From NCBI GenBank assembly GCA_040954595.2, contig CM082584.2:3534001-3598000 (forward strand): a DNA stretch of 64,000 nucleotides. Direction: 5' to 3'. Below, piece after piece: positions 42,901 through 53,429 of the stretch. The DNA is from Balanoglossus misakiensis (lineage: Eukaryota > Hemichordata). Position 1 is the stretch's first letter. The number at the start of each line of letters is the position of its first letter. A model generated the notes under the pieces. It searched no databases. It had not been told where the DNA came from and saw only the letters and a program-made list of their open reading frames with translations. A program made the translations under genes and the position numbers.

Positions 42901-45900
42901 AATCTCGTGGTGTACCATGGCTGGGGGTGGTTTATTGCTTAAGTGTACTTGTAAGTGACTATATGTTATAACTTATATCATAGACATGCCAACTGTGAGT
43001 GATGGAGACAATACATGCAGAGAGACAGAAAATGTTACCTTAGTATGTGATGTGGATTCTAACCCCGAACCATCGGAATACAGATGGACGATGGGTGGCA
43101 TTTCGTTATCAAACTCTCCGACGTACACTATCTACAACATCCATCGAAGTGAAGAGGGTAATTACACCTGTAGTGTGGTCACTGTCTTTTATGACGGCAC
43201 CAATGCTACTGACGGTGGCACTACCCATCTCTGGGTTGAATGTAAGTCGACATTTGCAACAACAAAAGGAATAGCAACAACAACGCCGACGTCGACAACG
43301 ATGACGATGATGCTTATGAAGATGATGATGATGAATGCTAAAAAATAAGAGACTTACAGTATTACAAGTTTGGCATAGTTGTCCTTTTTAAAGATTGTAT
43401 CTAAATCGGATTATTGCGGTGTTCATGCCAAGGAGTTTTCGATTTGAAGGTAAATCGTTTTAAATACAGGTTAATAGTACGAATGGAAACACCACATTTA
43501 ACACCGGTTTGTATGCATGTTGAAACGTCTTAAAATGTAACTTATGACCGAGAATGACCCACCCACATTCTTTGTCTTGTCTAGACTTGTCGGATGTTAT
43601 CATGACGATATCGCCATCAAAAATAACGGAAGGTGACGACGTGACAATCGAATGTCACGCCATAGATGGCAAACCCGAACCTTACAAGATCGAGTTAACA
43701 CATGATGGGAATTTGCTACATCAAAATGACAGCCAGGAGTTATATTATAGCATCACCGACATCACTCCAACTAGTAGCGGGTTATACAAGTGTAATGCTT
43801 ATACCAGTTTCTCCGACCAAAGTGTACATCACTCAACCGCCCAAGAACAACTAACCGTGCACTGTAAGTAAACTTTGAGCTTCAAGGCATAGAACATTAG
43901 TATTGCCATTTGTCTGTGTAAGTCAGTTCAGTGACTATAGGTAATGTGAGCACATTTGTGTCTGACTCCTTATAGATTAAAAATGAAATTCTTATTGTCT
44001 GGCCAGCACCGTTAACCTTTGCCTCTTCTGTCATTGTATTCCTTTAGATTCTCCGCGCTTAATTCCCGAAGAGGAAAACACATTCCAAGCCTCGATAGGT
44101 GACGATATAGACATGAATTGTACAGTTCACGGAATGCCTCAACCAACAATAACATGGCGAGATGTAAATAATGAAGTAATTGGGGATGGTGATGACAACC
44201 TGAACATCGGCCCAACAGAGACTAAAGAAACTATTGTCAGCAGCGTCCTTACAGTTACCATTGCTGAAAACAAATATTATGGCAATTATACTTGTACAGC
44301 ATCCAACGGGGAAGGTGCCGATGGCTCGCAAATGTGGATAGTTTCTGCGGCCGCAGGTAAGTGATTTATGATTATACATTAGGTATATTACGTATAGTTA
44401 TATTTCACTTTATTTCTGTACTGAATAGGTTAAGTCCTATGATGTGTTTATTGTAAGTGCACGACGTTGCTGCTGGTAACTTAAATTCAAGACAACACGA
44501 TCAAAACTCAAATTTTCGTCGAACAGAACTGTGTGACCTCTACGTTCTTTCTGTATTGCATAGACTTTATTTTCACTTGCTGCACTTGTGAAAGTATTGC
44601 CGCAGTATATACCGCATCACTGACCTGCATGTATGGCACAGATCATGCGCAGAGTACATGGAGTTCTTGGGGCTCAACTTGTCTCTCTACAAAACGCGTT
44701 CCTTGATTTTATGATTAATACATTGCCTCACCTTCTCTAGTCACGAAAATATCAGACACATTTATCTTTACAGCTTCAAATGGTACGAATGTCGTCGCAA
44801 TTGTAGTTGTGGTGGTGGTTGTTGCTATTCTCATAATAATTCCAGTTGCTGTGATACTTTATCGAAAACAAAAATCAAAGAAACGACGCGATGATGGAAA
44901 TGGTAAGTAAAATCATGTCTACGTGTGTCAACCATTGCATCTAGCTTCTGAACGTTTCTCCATAGAGAAGATGCATGTTCGGCTATTATATGTGTAGTAA
45001 TGATGGGAATTCAAGAAAAATATGAATTTTATCATTTGTCTAAGTAAAATCATTTTTCTTAGTACTATACATGATTGATACATGTACTTTCCATTCAGGA
45101 TAGCCAAATCATATATATATATATATATATTTCCATGGTATTCATTGTGTTACATGTCCTTTACTTTTGAAGAATATGTCACTTACGGGTAAGTGTATTT
45201 CCAACGTTATTAGCTTAGATGTTACTGCAAGTTGATGCATGTTCGGCTACTTTAGTGTTTCTACATTCAAAATTATATTAGATTTAGATGAATACAGTGG
45301 CTTTACAGAAATGTGGACCTTAATTTATGTATTCCAGAAAGTTATTGTCAATGACGTGCACAAAGGTTGCAATCTGATCATATTCTATCCGCATTCCGTC
45401 ATTCTTCAAAACATAATTATTTACACGAAATTTAGTGAACACATCTTAATAAAAGTTATGTCTATTTTAATTTCGTTACCGATAATAGGAAGAATGATGA
45501 AGACGTCCAGTTGAATACTACATCAGATAGACCTGAACCTTATGGTATAGCCAGCGAAGACGAAGTTAACCCGTATGCAGGTGCATTATAATACAGTCTT
45601 GAAGCACACATGTAATCATGTAGTAGTAATTGTTCTTTTCGATATGAACTCTAATCCTGAGGCTAATACAGTATTTGATATTTGCGTGAAGTCAAGTGTG
45701 AGTGCAGTTCACTTTTTGTAAGGTAAAAAGTTAGACTCTGTAGCAATAACAGTGACAATGGTATTATTATTTTGTGTTAAACAATAGAAGCAGCAAACAT
45801 CGGAACGTTTCTCGGCCTGCCAGTAAGCACTAAAGATGAAAATGAGGGTTACACATTAATTAATACAGGAACAGGAGAGAAGAAAGAGCAAAACGACAAT

Positions 45901-48900
45901 GACATTGAACACCTGTATGCCAAACTACAGAAAAGCTCCAAGAAAAGAGTGAGTAACATTAATAACATGACGACGTTAACATGTATGCACAACGAATGAG
46001 GCAGGTTAGCATTATCAAATAACTTGTCATATCTCATTTCAACTGCAGAACGGTTTTGTATAAGTCCTCTAGATCTCCTTTGATCTATTTGGCTGTATGT
46101 CTGTATGTCTGTCTGACTCCGTCTATGTCTCTTTCTCTCAACAGGGAGCATCAGCAACAGCAGCCACCCTTGGTAATCAGTAATCAATATATTGATTTAT
46201 ACCAAACACATTCCAATTAATAATTATGCCCCATCAAAGTATTTAAGTTAAATTAGTTACGGTACATCGGTGATCTACATTTTTATTCTTTGTATATAAA
46301 ATATATTAGGTTTAGATATTGGCAGGTTTTTCACATCCAGAATTTACTGATCATTAAGCTTGCAAGCTATCAATCGAATTCAGGTTTAAGTTAATTTTTT
46401 CTTTATTTTTTCCTTTCAAAAAGCAGCTGTGAAAACCCTTCCATCTGGTACAAATGCCACTAGTGTTGAACAGGCTGACTTGTCACGTTCAGGCATTCCA
46501 ACAGAGGAAAACAAGCGAGTTTATGAACTTTACGACCAAATCTTATCTACAGAATCGACAAAACCGGTAAGCTGAGTCAATATTTACCATGCTCTTATTA
46601 TAATTACACCTTTATAGACCGTTCTCATTCATCTTTTGGCTAATCTTTAATCCGTAGAATTCAAAAAATGTAAAGTTTCTTGAGAAATCCGGCATGTTTT
46701 AGCGGTGCAAACAATTTTGCCTAAGAAGTTCTATTGATATTTTTATGATAATTGTGTATACATGCTTCATTTTCTTTGTCCTGCTAACTCCATTTCTTCG
46801 AATACAAGTGTGATTGTTAGAAACATGTTGTCGCTGATATTCTAAGCAAAATAACATCAAGTAAGACAAGTAGATAACATGTAAACATGTATACATCTCT
46901 GCACTTACTTTATTTGCTTTCGCATTCGTTTACAGGTCGGCGACGCTAAACAAAACAAAGACAATCCTGATAGAAAAGGTACATATGATTTGTTTTTCAA
47001 TATGATATGCGTTCTATCTAATAGAAACGGCGACGACGAAAAAGGGGAAAGCGAAATCGTATTTTTGCGGAAGAACATAGTATGTCATGGTGAACTTACC
47101 AATAATCTCCTCTGATTTGCAAAAACACACACTTAAACTCACATACCAATCCATGTCTAATTTTCCTATCACCCCATAAATTAAATTATCTTATATTGGC
47201 ACTTGCAAACAGTGGATCATTGCATGTAACGAAAGTCTTAGTCTTAGTAATGATAATGTTATACTCTTTGAATTTTAAACCATGGTACTAATACTACTGT
47301 CCCCACTTCTACTAACATGCACTAATTCATTATGTAGCCACTACTTCTACTAACAATACTAATCACAATAATTCATACTGGCTTCTTTGTTGAAATCCAG
47401 ATACTAATACATTTGTTAATTCCGCGGACACTTAACCATCAATTTTGTGTTCCTGCACGATGTCATGAGCAGACAAACTTATGGCACAGATCAGAGTCAT
47501 CAACGGTAGTTTAATTTCTGTTTGCACAAGTACTCTGAGTGCATGCCTACTCTATGTTGAATTTTTCTTTATGTACCATCATTATACCTGCAAACGTCAT
47601 TTTTGCAGCGATAGTGGTGCATTTTCAAACCGTGTACTGAGGCCACAAAATGCATCACTGAGAATGATGCGTCCGTACACCACTCTTTCCAATTATATCA
47701 ATACATCATATGGGTATCTATTACACCACCGACTATGTCGACATCGTAGGTTTTTCCAAATTTAAGGATACACTCCTAAAATTCACAGGAACTGATTAGG
47801 GCTTTTTCTGGCATGTCCTGTCAAATGGACATTACAGGGAAAATTAATTGAGTGTCCGGTTTGGATTTCTGGGTTTGACAACTTTCTTTATCGCTGGCCA
47901 GTACAGAAGTCAAACATTGTAGCAAGTTGAATTCCAAAGGGAGCGTACGCATATTTTCTCTGCAATGCATTGCTCCACTGCACAGTCGCGTACACACAAT
48001 CAGACTTCGCACGCAATTTGTTTTTAAACTTTCATGTTTTTTTTAAATAAACCTTCAAACGTTGATCAAGAAAATTCCAGTGGTAGTTCATGTTAAATAG
48101 TTAATTTGTGACCGATAATAAACTGAGTACAACGCTGAACTCAAAACAATCAACATTACTGAACTTTAAATCGTATCATGACTGCCGATGTTTCAGATTA
48201 TTCATCTACTATTATATAGCCAGTTTCTTGGGGCAAGTGATTTCCCTGACGGCATCATATACAGCGACAGACAGTTTGGCATGAAGGAGTCTTTCACTTT
48301 ACTGACAGTGTTCGACGGGTTCAGATAGACTTGAACTTTTTGCTGACAGATACTAAAGTACCCCTTGGAATATATCCTGTATTTTTGTCGGCTCCATTTT
48401 CTTCAAGTTCAGACAAAAAAAGTGTTCGCAGATCTCTACTCAACGAATGTCCACGTTGAAATTGCCTACCTTTGATTTATGTATGAAACATTTTGGCGCT
48501 CTCACTCATCAGAATTGTTGACTGCAATCATGGACATGCTGCAATGGAAGAAACCAAACCAGCAGAGAGAGTCATACCCATCGTTTTTCTTTCATTGAAA
48601 CGTTCAATATTACGCGAGTAATCATGGTGGCCTATTATTTGGTGAATTTTTGGAAAATATTGACTAGTTCTCCAAATTTTGCAAACTCTTCCGACAAGAT
48701 GAGTAAGAAATGCAAGTGTGAGAATGTACGCTCGCGGCCCATACCCCTCATTAAAAATAGTCGATCTCTGGCGAAGAAAAGTCGATACTTTTACGCAAAT
48801 ATTGTGCCAAGAAGGCAGAAACTTGAAAATTGGCCGCGACGTAAACAGTACCTGCAATTTCCCGCAAAATGAACACACCCAGAGCAAGTTCGGTTGCTGT

Positions 48901-50409
48901 TGAAGACTTTCTTCGAAATATTGATCCAATGCTTGGACAATATGCCAGTGATTTTCGTCGGTTGGATTTTGTGAACACAACTCATATGAAATTTCTGAAA
49001 CCAAGAGATCTGGAGAAGTTCACGTGCAAAGTTAGTGATGTTCACCGGAGAATGTTGCTGAACGCCGTTGCAAAACTACAAACACCCAGTTCAAAACTGG
49101 GTTTGCGGGATGAATAAAGCCCAAAGGCGCACGAAGGACTTTAAGAAACAAGGTGACATCGTGATTGCTGACAATGCTCCGATACATCACCACGAAGGCG
49201 AACTGATTCTCTCAAACTGGTTGGAAACTCTTGGAATGGAATACACTTTCACTCTGGCATATTCTCCCGATCTGAACCCCGTTGAACACTGTTTCGGTAA
49301 AGTGAAAAAACTCTTGAAAGCTGAACGATTTCGCGGTCTCCTTCATGCCAAACTGTCTGTCGCTGTATATGATGACGTCAGGGAAATCACTTGCTATAAA
49401 GATACAGCGAAATATTTGACACTGGCTATATAATAGTAGAAGAATAATCTGAAACATCGGCAGTCATGATACGATTTAAAGTTCAGTCATGTTGATTGTT
49501 TTGAGTTCAGCGTTTGGAAAGCGTTGTACTTTGTCATGCGGGTGGACAATGTGGAAGGTCAACTTCCATTTCATTTCATGGCGTCGGTATACTCAGTTTA
49601 TTATCGGTCACAACTCAACTGTTAAACATGAACTACCACTGGAATTTTCTTGTTCAACGTTTGAAGGTTTATTTAAAAAAAACATGAAAGTTTAAAAACA
49701 AATTGCGTGCGAAGTCTGATTGTGTGTACGTGACTGTGCAGTGAAGCAATGCATTGTAGAGACAATATGTGTACGCTCCCTTTGGAATTCAACTTGCTAT
49801 AATGTTTGACTTCTGTACTGGCCAGCGATAAAGAAAGTTGTCAAACCCAGAAATCCAAACCGGACACTCAATTAATTTTCCCTGTAATGTCTGCTGTGAG
49901 TAATGTCGCATTTTATGCATACGCGCGAGCAGGTGTTATACTTTTCAGTTTGTCTGATGAAGGTTATTAGCTTTATGATTCTAATGTTGCAACATTTCCC
50001 TATTTTAGTGTCCGCCAGCTCCGTGCGCTTTGAAGAGCAGGTTGAAGCGGTAGGCAAGGTAGGTTCAGCTTGTCTTTGATAGCTGTGACGTGTTTGTAGT
50101 CTGTGTAGTCTGAGCCTTTGCACGAACTCTGAACTCGTGACCTCTTTATCTCTATAACAGGTTTCAATGTTTAAGGCTGCGTTCGAATTCGCTCGTTCAC
50201 TCTGATTACACTGTGGCCTAAAAAGTCAACATTGTTCCATTTTATCGTCATATTACCCACTGCCGTAAATATGATTTAATACTTAGACCGGTAAAGAGGG
50301 AGAACCCACCTATGCTGATTTGGATCTGTCAGGCAGCAAATTGGGAAGGGGGACTGAAGTAAAACCACCGCCAAGGGAGACAACGGAGTACGCCTCTCTC
50401 AAGTTTTAG
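33838..50409 (+). CDS. Gene 5A: multi-Ig transmembrane receptor with tyrosine-rich tail, copy A (damaged)
   Basis: Join 33838-33904, 35384-35692, 36142-36428, 37946-38206, 38414-38677, 42984-43241, 43585-43863, 44048-44356, 44774-44902, 45173-45188, 45489-45580, 45788-45948, 46145-46172, 46427-46566, 46936-46978, 50009-50058, 50287-50409. The signal exon is followed by seven Ig exons, TM and eight tail exons. Exon 3 lacks one base (287 nt; copy B has 288) and reads into TGA at about 36273; with that base restored to the count the model sums to 939 codons. Two Ig exons present in copy B are deleted. The tail has repeated Y-x-x-L/I sites, ending PTYADLDL and TEYASLKF; the last fits an ITSM-like TxYxxL. 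Either a pseudogene, a base error, or rescued by skipping exon 3, which keeps frame. Confidence 0.75.
34228..34963. mobile_element. Mutator-like (Pack-MULE-type) element carrying a helicase fragment
   Basis: 736 bp, starting tagactgtcgacagtcc and ending with its complement; the arms match imperfectly for over 110 bp. The 9-bp caactaatc stands on both sides (34219-34227 and 34964-34972) and once in copy B, which lacks the element. TIRs longer than 100 bp plus a 9-bp duplication fit the MULE class. It sits in intron 1 of gene 5A. Confidence 0.88.
34584..34780 (+). pseudogene. RecQ-like helicase fragment captured in the element
   Basis: FLDGKDVFVASPTGSGKSLA contains a Walker A (PTGSGKS), then YEIAPFLLDR and SIVLVVSPL (motif Ia region). 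A preceding out-of-frame stretch QRQVIDVFF matches the Q-motif side of RecQ-type helicases, so there is a frameshift. DEAH and all later motifs are absent, so this is not functional. Confidence 0.7.
35384..35692 (+). CDS. Gene 5A exon 2: V-like Ig domain 1
   Basis: 309 nt, phase 1-1, acceptor acttgtag and donor A|GTAAGT. TQLNCTF, LMAWYLND, GGHYECCD. The segment after the second cysteine differs strongly from copy B. Confidence 0.88.
36142..36428 (+). pseudogene. Gene 5A exon 3: Ig domain with one-base deletion
   Basis: 287 nt against 288 in copy B; the difference lies at cccgaaaggcgcc (about 36226-36234), where copy B reads cccgaacatgcgcc. The frame then runs to TGA at 36273. Splice sites are intact (T|GTGAGT). 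Confidence 0.85.
37067..37187. mobile_element. Hairpin at the edge of a 611-bp copy-A insertion (37066-37676)
   Basis: aggggttattacacga and its complement form a long palindrome with arms of about 55 bp (ggtcgataacgcg / cgcgttatcgacc). A further inverted pair ttatcatacatgc (37187) and gcatgtatgataa (about 37662) bounds the rest of the insertion, which copy B lacks. Confidence 0.75.
37946..38206 (+). CDS. Gene 5A exon 4: Ig domain
   Basis: 261 nt, phase 1-1, acceptor ccccag and donor T|GTAAGT. YQTTCHV, VYWMSQ, YTCFATN; encoded protein identical to the copy B exon. Confidence 0.92.
38414..38677 (+). CDS. Gene 5A exon 5: Ig domain
   Basis: 264 nt, phase 1-1. ILTCSLT, YTWELA, QKCTANN; same protein as in copy B, with a single silent base change seen. 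Confidence 0.92.
39099..39283. mobile_element. 185-bp hairpin MITE
   Basis: Ends taataacaca and tgtgttatta; the arms pair almost throughout (ggcctgccctcggg, gaccataatattgatgatg and their complements) with a very short loop near 39187. Confidence 0.85.
39448..39570. repeat. Tandem repeat, 41 bp x 3
   Basis: gaccttgtaggttaggtc begins at 39448, 39489 and 39530. A fourth direct copy lies at 41583, and inverted copies at 42215-42280, inside the nested element. Confidence 0.9.
40206..41054. mobile_element. Innermost DNA element with about 24-bp TIRs
   Basis: acaccccctagaccagtatc at the left and its complement (one C fewer) at the right, 849 bp overall. Related gaccagta/ggtcac motifs recur just inside. 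No coding region identified. Confidence 0.7.
42798..42938. mobile_element. 141-bp hairpin MITE
   Basis: gcaataaaacacccccagcc and its near-complement; arms of about 65 bp meet at cgctatcg (about 42868). It sits 45 bp before the acceptor of the next Ig exon. Confidence 0.85.
42984..43241 (+). CDS. Gene 5A exon 6: Ig domain
   Basis: 258 nt, phase 1-1. VTLVCDV, YRWTMG, YTCSVVT. Five base differences from copy B, four of which change the residue. Confidence 0.9.
43585..43863 (+). CDS. Gene 5A exon 7: Ig domain (no core W)
   Basis: 279 nt, phase 1-1. VTIECHA and YKCNAYT supply the cysteines; the C-strand reads YKIELTHD, so the usual tryptophan is absent in both copies. Confidence 0.88.
44048..44356 (+). 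CDS. Gene 5A exon 8: membrane-proximal Ig domain
   Basis: 309 nt, phase 1-1, donor GCAG|GTAAGT. IDMNCTV, ITWRDV, YTCTASN. Confidence 0.9.
44774..44902 (+). CDS. Gene 5A exon 9: transmembrane segment
   Basis: 129 nt, phase 1-1. SNGTNVVAIVVVVVVVAILI then IPVAVILYRKQKSKKRRDD: a V/I-rich helix and a basic stop-transfer. Confidence 0.92.
45112..45130. repeat. (AT)n microsatellite
   Basis: About nine AT units in a tail intron of gene 5A; copy B lacks the expansion (about 63692). Confidence 0.85.
45173..45188 (+). CDS. Gene 5A exon 10: 16-nt tail exon
   Basis: Reads EYVTYG across the junctions; phase 1 in and phase 2 out. Conserved at 63746-63761 in copy B with both splice sites, which supports it as a real microexon. 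Confidence 0.75.
45489..45580 (+). CDS. Gene 5A exon 11: tail
   Basis: 92 nt, phase 2 in and phase 1 out. DVQLNTTSDRPEPYGIASED and NPYAG, an acidic tail with YGIA. Confidence 0.8.
45788..45948 (+). CDS. Gene 5A exon 12: tail
   Basis: 161 nt, phase 1 in and phase 0 out (AGA|GTGAGT). EGYTLINTG and IEHLYAKLQKSSKK; YAKL is a YxxL site without the -2 residue of a strict ITIM. Confidence 0.8.
46145..46172 (+). CDS. Gene 5A exon 13: tail, 28 nt
   Basis: GASATAATL, phase 0 in and phase 1 out, donor CTTG|GTAATC; reading on would reach TAA after three codons, a possible short isoform. Confidence 0.65.
46427..46566 (+). CDS. Gene 5A exon 14: tail
   Basis: 140 nt, phase 1 in and phase 0 out. The acceptor aagcag is a NAGNAG site that could add one residue. 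NKRVYELYDQILSTEST carries two close tyrosines. Confidence 0.75.
46936..46978 (+). CDS. Gene 5A exon 15: tail, 43 nt
   Basis: VGDAKQNKDNPDRK, phase 0 in and phase 1 out, acceptor tttacag and donor G|GTACAT. Confidence 0.65.
48869..49114 (+). CDS. SAM-domain-like open frame inside the transposon
   Basis: ATG at 48869. The pattern VAVEDFLRNI, LGQYASDFRRLDF, MKFLKPRDLEKF, VHRRMLLNAVAKL follows the helix layout of sterile alpha motif domains (EDFL, Y...F, L..DL, R..LL.A...L). It ends TGA just before the DDE region, in another frame. It may be a domain of the original transposon protein or a captured host exon. Confidence 0.5.
49126..49433 (+). pseudogene. DDE transposase C-terminal part (DDE_3 superfamily)
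   Basis: GDIVIADNAPIHHHEG supplies the second catalytic aspartate region; FTLAYSPDLNPVEHCFGKVK supplies the SPDLNPVE block with the catalytic E. The first aspartate and the DNA-binding domain are not in this frame, so it is truncated. Confidence 0.85.
50009..50058 (+). CDS. Gene 5A exon 16: tail
   Basis: 50 nt, phase 1 in and phase 0 out, acceptor ctattttag and donor AAG|GTAGGT. SASSVRFEEQVEAVGK. Confidence 0.7.
50287..50409 (+). CDS. Gene 5A exon 17: C-terminus, YADL and YASL motifs, stop
   Basis: 123 nt, phase 0, acceptor atacttag, stop TAG. EGEPTYADLDLSGSK then ETTEYASLKF at the very end. TEYASL is close to the ITSM consensus TxYxx(V/I); PTYADL lacks the -2 aliphatic residue. Confidence 0.8.
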   Translation, partial: TGKEGEPTYADLDLSGSKLGRGTEVKPPPRETTEYASLKF

Positions 50410-50776
50410 TGCGTTAATCTCTGCATATATGTATATTTTACTGTCAGAAATTTTCATAACACAGACACACCCATGTAATATGCAGCGAGTTGTTTATTGT
50501 ACACTATTCGTGTCATCTACTCTCATAATTGAATTAAATGTCATGTATTTCATTTCTCAGCATATTCTGTTTAGTTAGCAAGTACTGTCATTTCACTGTC
50601 TTTCATGTTTACATTTGAATATATAATGTCCCTATTTAGGTGTTCGCATATTGAGAAACAGAGAGGAAATAGTCACGGGTTTCAAGTTTGTTTAAGCTAG
50701 TTTCATACGAAATTTACATAGTATTTTCAGTCCCGATTAATTTATTTACAGCACGAACGAGAAAATGAAAAACCGA

Positions 50777-50782
50777 AATAAA
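50777..50782 (+). terminator. Polyadenylation signal AATAAA, gene 5A
   Basis: First canonical hexamer after the stop, about 370 bp downstream. A second one lies near 51428. Confidence 0.45.
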
Positions 50783-50799
50783 AGTTAATATCACTTAGA

Positions 50800-53429
50800 A
50801 ATACAACAAAACTTATTTTATTCATGAATAATTACATTGATTAACAGAACCAGAATATTTTTAAATACTAGCGTCAGATCCCATTTTTATTCCAAACAGG
50901 TCATACACGTTTCGGCCCGAATTGGGCTATTTGAGTAAATTAATGCGAAAGGTTTGCATTTCAAATTCGTCTTTGTATAAGTCATGCTTTGTTTTAGATT
51001 ATAATTCATTTAGTGTATGCCATGTGGGAGGGTTATCAATCTAGTTAAGAAATTGTGCATATTTTGTGAGCTTTAAATTTGTTTGCAGGTATATATTTAT
51101 TCAGAAACGTACAGGTCGGACTCATTTCAGTCTGGCCAACCTTGGTAAACCTGCTTTACCGATCATTTATTGAAAAATTTCGATAGGAATATTTGTTGTT
51201 TTTGAAGTACCAACTACTGATAATAATCGACATGTTTATTCTGTGAATTGTACAGCGTGCTCATGATATCAATGTCCGTTTCTCATGCAATGTCAGTTTA
51301 CCCAGGAATAATAGCTTTTTTATGTTATCTTGTGTAGATAGTTGTCTGTAAACAGGTCAAAGTTTGTTACGAGACGCTCCACCGTTTGGGTGTACATATC
51401 ATAGAATCGGTGCCAAGTGTTCGACAATAAAATAATTTATAGAATTTTGAATCCTGTGAGCAGATGACTGTTCATTGGTACAAAAATGCAACACATATAT
51501 GTACACATGCGTGGATAGGGACCGTTTAATTAAAAATCGCACAAGTCGCAGGGAAATGAATGTGGGGATAGACATGCAAACACGGACAGAAAGAAACAAG
51601 ACACATAGACCGACAAGAGAGGGGAAGACGGGACCGGCAGAAGAAACAAATAAAATGCGCATACCCCAGCTGACCTAGCATAAGTCGCACAGACATGTAG
51701 TGATTAGAAACATGATGAAAACTTAGAATTGAATGAGTTCATCATAGTTATATTCACACACCAGAAGGTCATATTGCCCAGTGTGGAAATCATTAGAGTG
51801 ATTGATCATATGGCTGGTCCATATATATCTGCGTGACTGTTTAAGCTGTTGACTTATTTTAGATTTCTCTTTGGATCAGTGAATGACCCACACCCTATAA
51901 TCAAATAACAAATCACACCCACACATGTTGAATGCGTGGAATTGCCCGTTCCTCGAATTGTAAAATCCTTATGTAATGTCAAATTCGCAAAGAAAAATAA
52001 GAAACCACTTCGTGTAAGTTGAAGTGCTTGGATGAAAGGTTTTCTATACGTCAACGCCTACACAAACATAACAATAATTGTGTGGTTGTCATAATTTAAT
52101 AACGTTCTGTTCAGTGTCTAAAACTCGTGTTGAAAACAAGGTGGCCAGGCAGGACATTGGCGATGCCAATGGTGGTTAGCTACGCCCCAAACAGTAAGAC
52201 CAGCTCTAATCCGATAAAATCAGGGTGATTTATTAAAGCACCGTGCCAGGTCTGTGTTGACACACACGTCGATATTATCGACATCCTGTGCATTTCCCGG
52301 AGCAAAGTTTACTGCGAGCCTTGCTTAGGTCTCCAAACATCGGGCCTTATCGTACAGTAGACCGATAAATATATTTACTTTGTGCTATTTCGTCACTCTG
52401 TGCAGCGATAAGGTTAAACGAGTTTAACCTGCACAATTTTACAGATACGTAACTGGATTTCGTCGTGCAATTACTCGTGAATATGGATGTGGAATTTGGT
52501 TTAAAATTTGATCTTAATATTGAAGAGATAAACGCCACATTAACTTGTCAGATTCCAAACCATTGCGGAATCAAATATTTTATACAATAATTAGTATTTC
52601 ACACGCAGTGAATAAATATTTATAATATTGAATATATTCAAGTGACAATTTCGAGAGAATTCCGTTGAGATATTTGCCACGTGTTTGCAATTTGGTTGGT
52701 TGGAAACAAATTCCCGCATTTTCAGACTTAGCTACACAAGAATGAGGAACATTTTTATACAGAAAAAAAGTGCCGCGGACATGGTCGGTCAGCTCGCATC
52801 GATCGATCGATGAGGGTGACGCTTTTTTTTATTTGTTTCTCATCTCCAGAGGAATAGTCAGGCAGGGCGGGCGGGCGAAATGAAAAAAAAAACGTGTACC
52901 AAAAAAAAAACCTGTTTCAGTTCCATGTTTTATCCATACAAACAAATGTGTAGGCCTATTTGTTTCTGTTCAATGTTCTGGCTGTTCAGTCATTGCAATT
53001 TCTTATCTTTCAGTCCAGTGTTTTGTGCTCTCTGTCCTTTTATCACTATAATTTCTTGTCTTTCACTTTAATGCTCTGTCCTTTCATTCTCTACAATTTC
53101 TTCCCTTTCCTCCGGCCTCGATGGATTCAGCCATGGTCCGACACGACCGCCATGATGAATATGACGTCATATTTGCAAAATCTCACAATTAGCCGTTGGG
53201 GGCGCTGTTGCTAGGATGATCGCCTCAGGCTCAGAGTCGGCGCAAATAAAACAGTTTTTTTTATTTTCATGTCGGAGCTGAAATTTACGGTCGGTCGGGA
53301 GATGAGAAACACAGAAAATAAAAACGTCACCCTGACGTCATGTCAGCAAAAAAAGTCACGTGGCAAATTCGTCGATGTGCATCTGAGGAAATATTGTGTA
53401 TTTCCGCTTGGTTTATGGTTGTTATTGTA
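50800..53429. other. Intergenic stretch before the second copy
   Basis: No exon or domain recognised. Near 52790-53340 there are complementary phrases (gagggtgacg / cgtcaccct, gccacgtg / cacgtggc) that may mark an old inverted-repeat element. Confidence 0.5.

Larger units (their letters stand above)
38925..42940. mobile_element. 4-kb nest of inverted-repeat elements in the intron (copy A only)
   Basis: Copy B joins ctgttaatatact to tgtacgtgac directly. In copy A the block holds, from the outside in: hairpin 39099-39283; an inverted pair 39398-39500 / 42205-42310; tandem 41-mers; an inverted pair 39630-39677 / 41535-41577; a TIR pair 40206-40230 / 41031-41054; and hairpin 42798-42938. No transposase was recognised. 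Confidence 0.85.
30037..45435. repeat. Segmental duplication, copy A (lectin plus Ig receptor)
   Basis: Matches 53430-64000 in the same orientation, exon by exon and intron by intron, broken by copy-specific insertions and deletions. The step between copies is about 23.4 kb; the true end lies beyond the window. Confidence 0.95.
47835..49884. mobile_element. Tc1/mariner-superfamily element with long TIRs, in the intron before the last exons of gene 5A
   Basis: Ends cagggaaaattaattgagtg and its complement, flanked by TA (47833-47834 and 49885-49886). Arms match for about 500 bp, with small indels. The arms include the C-terminal coding part of a transposase, so that part is present twice in opposite directions. 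Confidence 0.85.

Noticed and set aside
48528-49004. 158-codon minus-strand frame in the transposon
   Set aside because: Antisense to the SAM-like frame and without recognisable domain.
45489-50409. An ITAM (paired YxxL/I with 6-12 residue spacing) in the tail of gene 5A
   Set aside because: The closest pair, YADL and YASL, is more than 20 residues apart, and others are on separate exons with wider or narrower spacing; I call them single YxxL or ITSM-like sites only.
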